6,119 bases of DNA from Bacteroidales bacterium (GTDB lineage: Bacteria; Bacteroidota; Bacteroidia; Bacteroidales; F082): the NCBI GenBank assembly GCA_023229135.1, contig JALNZT010000075.1:1-6119 (forward strand), in the 5' to 3' direction. The notes beneath the pieces were generated by a model. That model saw only the letters and a program-made list of their open reading frames with translations, did no database searches and was not told where the DNA came from. A program made the position numbers and the translations under genes. Shown here one piece after another: positions 5,944-6,119 of the stretch; positions within the stretch are counted from its first letter, which is position 1; every line of letters starts with the position of its first letter.

Positions 5944-5997
5944 TAAGCCGTAAAATAGGTGCTTTTTTGTACGCGGCTTAGCCACTTTAAATGGCTA
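5944..5997. repeat. Two overlapping inverted repeats upstream of the DUF7935-like gene
   Basis: TAAGCCG (5944-5950) pairs with CGGCTTA (5974-5980) across a 23-base loop, and TAGCCA (5979-5984) pairs with TGGCTA (5992-5997) across a 7-base loop. The two stems share bases 5979-5980, so they compete only marginally. The right-hand hairpin lies just past the stop of the partial gene at the window end and could stop its transcription. Neither is followed by a proper T-run on the minus strand, so I do not call a terminator. Confidence 0.35.
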
Positions 5998-6014
5998 CAT
6001 TTTATTTTGATGTG

Positions 6015-6119
6015 CTATGCAAAGTATAAGCCCACTCTAAAGTAGAAAAAGTCTTTGTCTCTGTTTCCAGAGTTAGACGTGACAAACCTTTGGAGCTGGC
6101 TATTTATAGCTTCTGCCAT
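6015..6119 (-). CDS. C-terminal fragment of a minus-strand gene cut by the window edge (possible outer-membrane beta-barrel end)
   Basis: On the minus strand a frame is open from the window edge to a TAG at 6017-6015 and encodes 34 residues, ending SGNRDKDFFYFRVGLYFA. The codon at the very edge happens to be ATG, but the upstream sequence is missing, so it need not be the start. The ending, alternating aromatic and small residues after a GNRDKD turn, resembles the last beta strand of Bacteroidota outer-membrane barrel proteins, although such strands usually end in Phe rather than Phe-Ala. This is a composition-based guess. A chance open frame of this length is possible. Confidence 0.4.
   Translation of the reverse strand: MAEAINSQLQRFVTSNSGNRDKDFFYFRVGLYFA

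Overview
The window looks like chromosomal DNA from a Bacteroidota bacterium, most likely of the Sphingobacteriaceae type (Pedobacter/Mucilaginibacter-like). The evidence is AT-rich intergenic DNA, starts without clear Shine-Dalgarno sequences, a promoter of the Bacteroidota form (TTG near -33, TAnnTTTG at -7), and several protein families typical of the phylum: a DUF2520 Rossmann protein, a KdsC-like HAD protein ending in the phylum-typical KVQGKW tail, and a DUF7935-like membrane protein. The genus is inference. No rRNA, tRNA, CRISPR array or mobile element was seen.

Left block (1-3461, all minus strand). Read from right to left this is a tight gene cluster: DUF2520 NAD(P)-binding protein, KdsC-like HAD phosphatase, UbiA-family prenyltransferase, Maf/YhdE-like nucleotide pyrophosphatase, then after 64 bp a DUF502 membrane protein cut by the window edge. 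The first four are joined by a 4-bp stop/start overlap, a 1-bp gap and another 4-bp overlap, so they are almost certainly one translationally coupled operon. The set mixes sugar-phosphate and envelope chemistry (HAD), polyprenyl-lipid chemistry (UbiA) and nucleotide house-cleaning (Maf).

Centre (3462-5320). A 143-bp intergenic region separates this operon from a divergent plus-strand gene for a MerR-family regulator with a C-terminal cobalamin-binding module. It carries the Wx9EH signature and the axial-ligand histidine of CarH/LitR adenosylcobalamin photoreceptors. After its terminator and 230 bp of non-coding DNA comes an ECF sigma factor with a very good Bacteroidota promoter and no anti-sigma gene beside it. 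A B12-type MerR regulator next to an orphan ECF sigma factor recalls the LitR/LitS light-response pair of actinobacteria. Light- or B12-gated derepression of the sigma factor is the most interesting hypothesis here. No carotenoid genes are visible in the window, so the regulon is unknown. The sigma gene ends at a strong bidirectional terminator.

Right block (5330-6119, minus strand). A DUF7935-like single-pass membrane protein converges on the sigma gene. Its best start is an internal ATG rather than the upstream TTG. Beyond a short non-coding stretch with inverted repeats, the last 105 bases hold the C-terminal end of another minus-strand gene whose family I cannot name.
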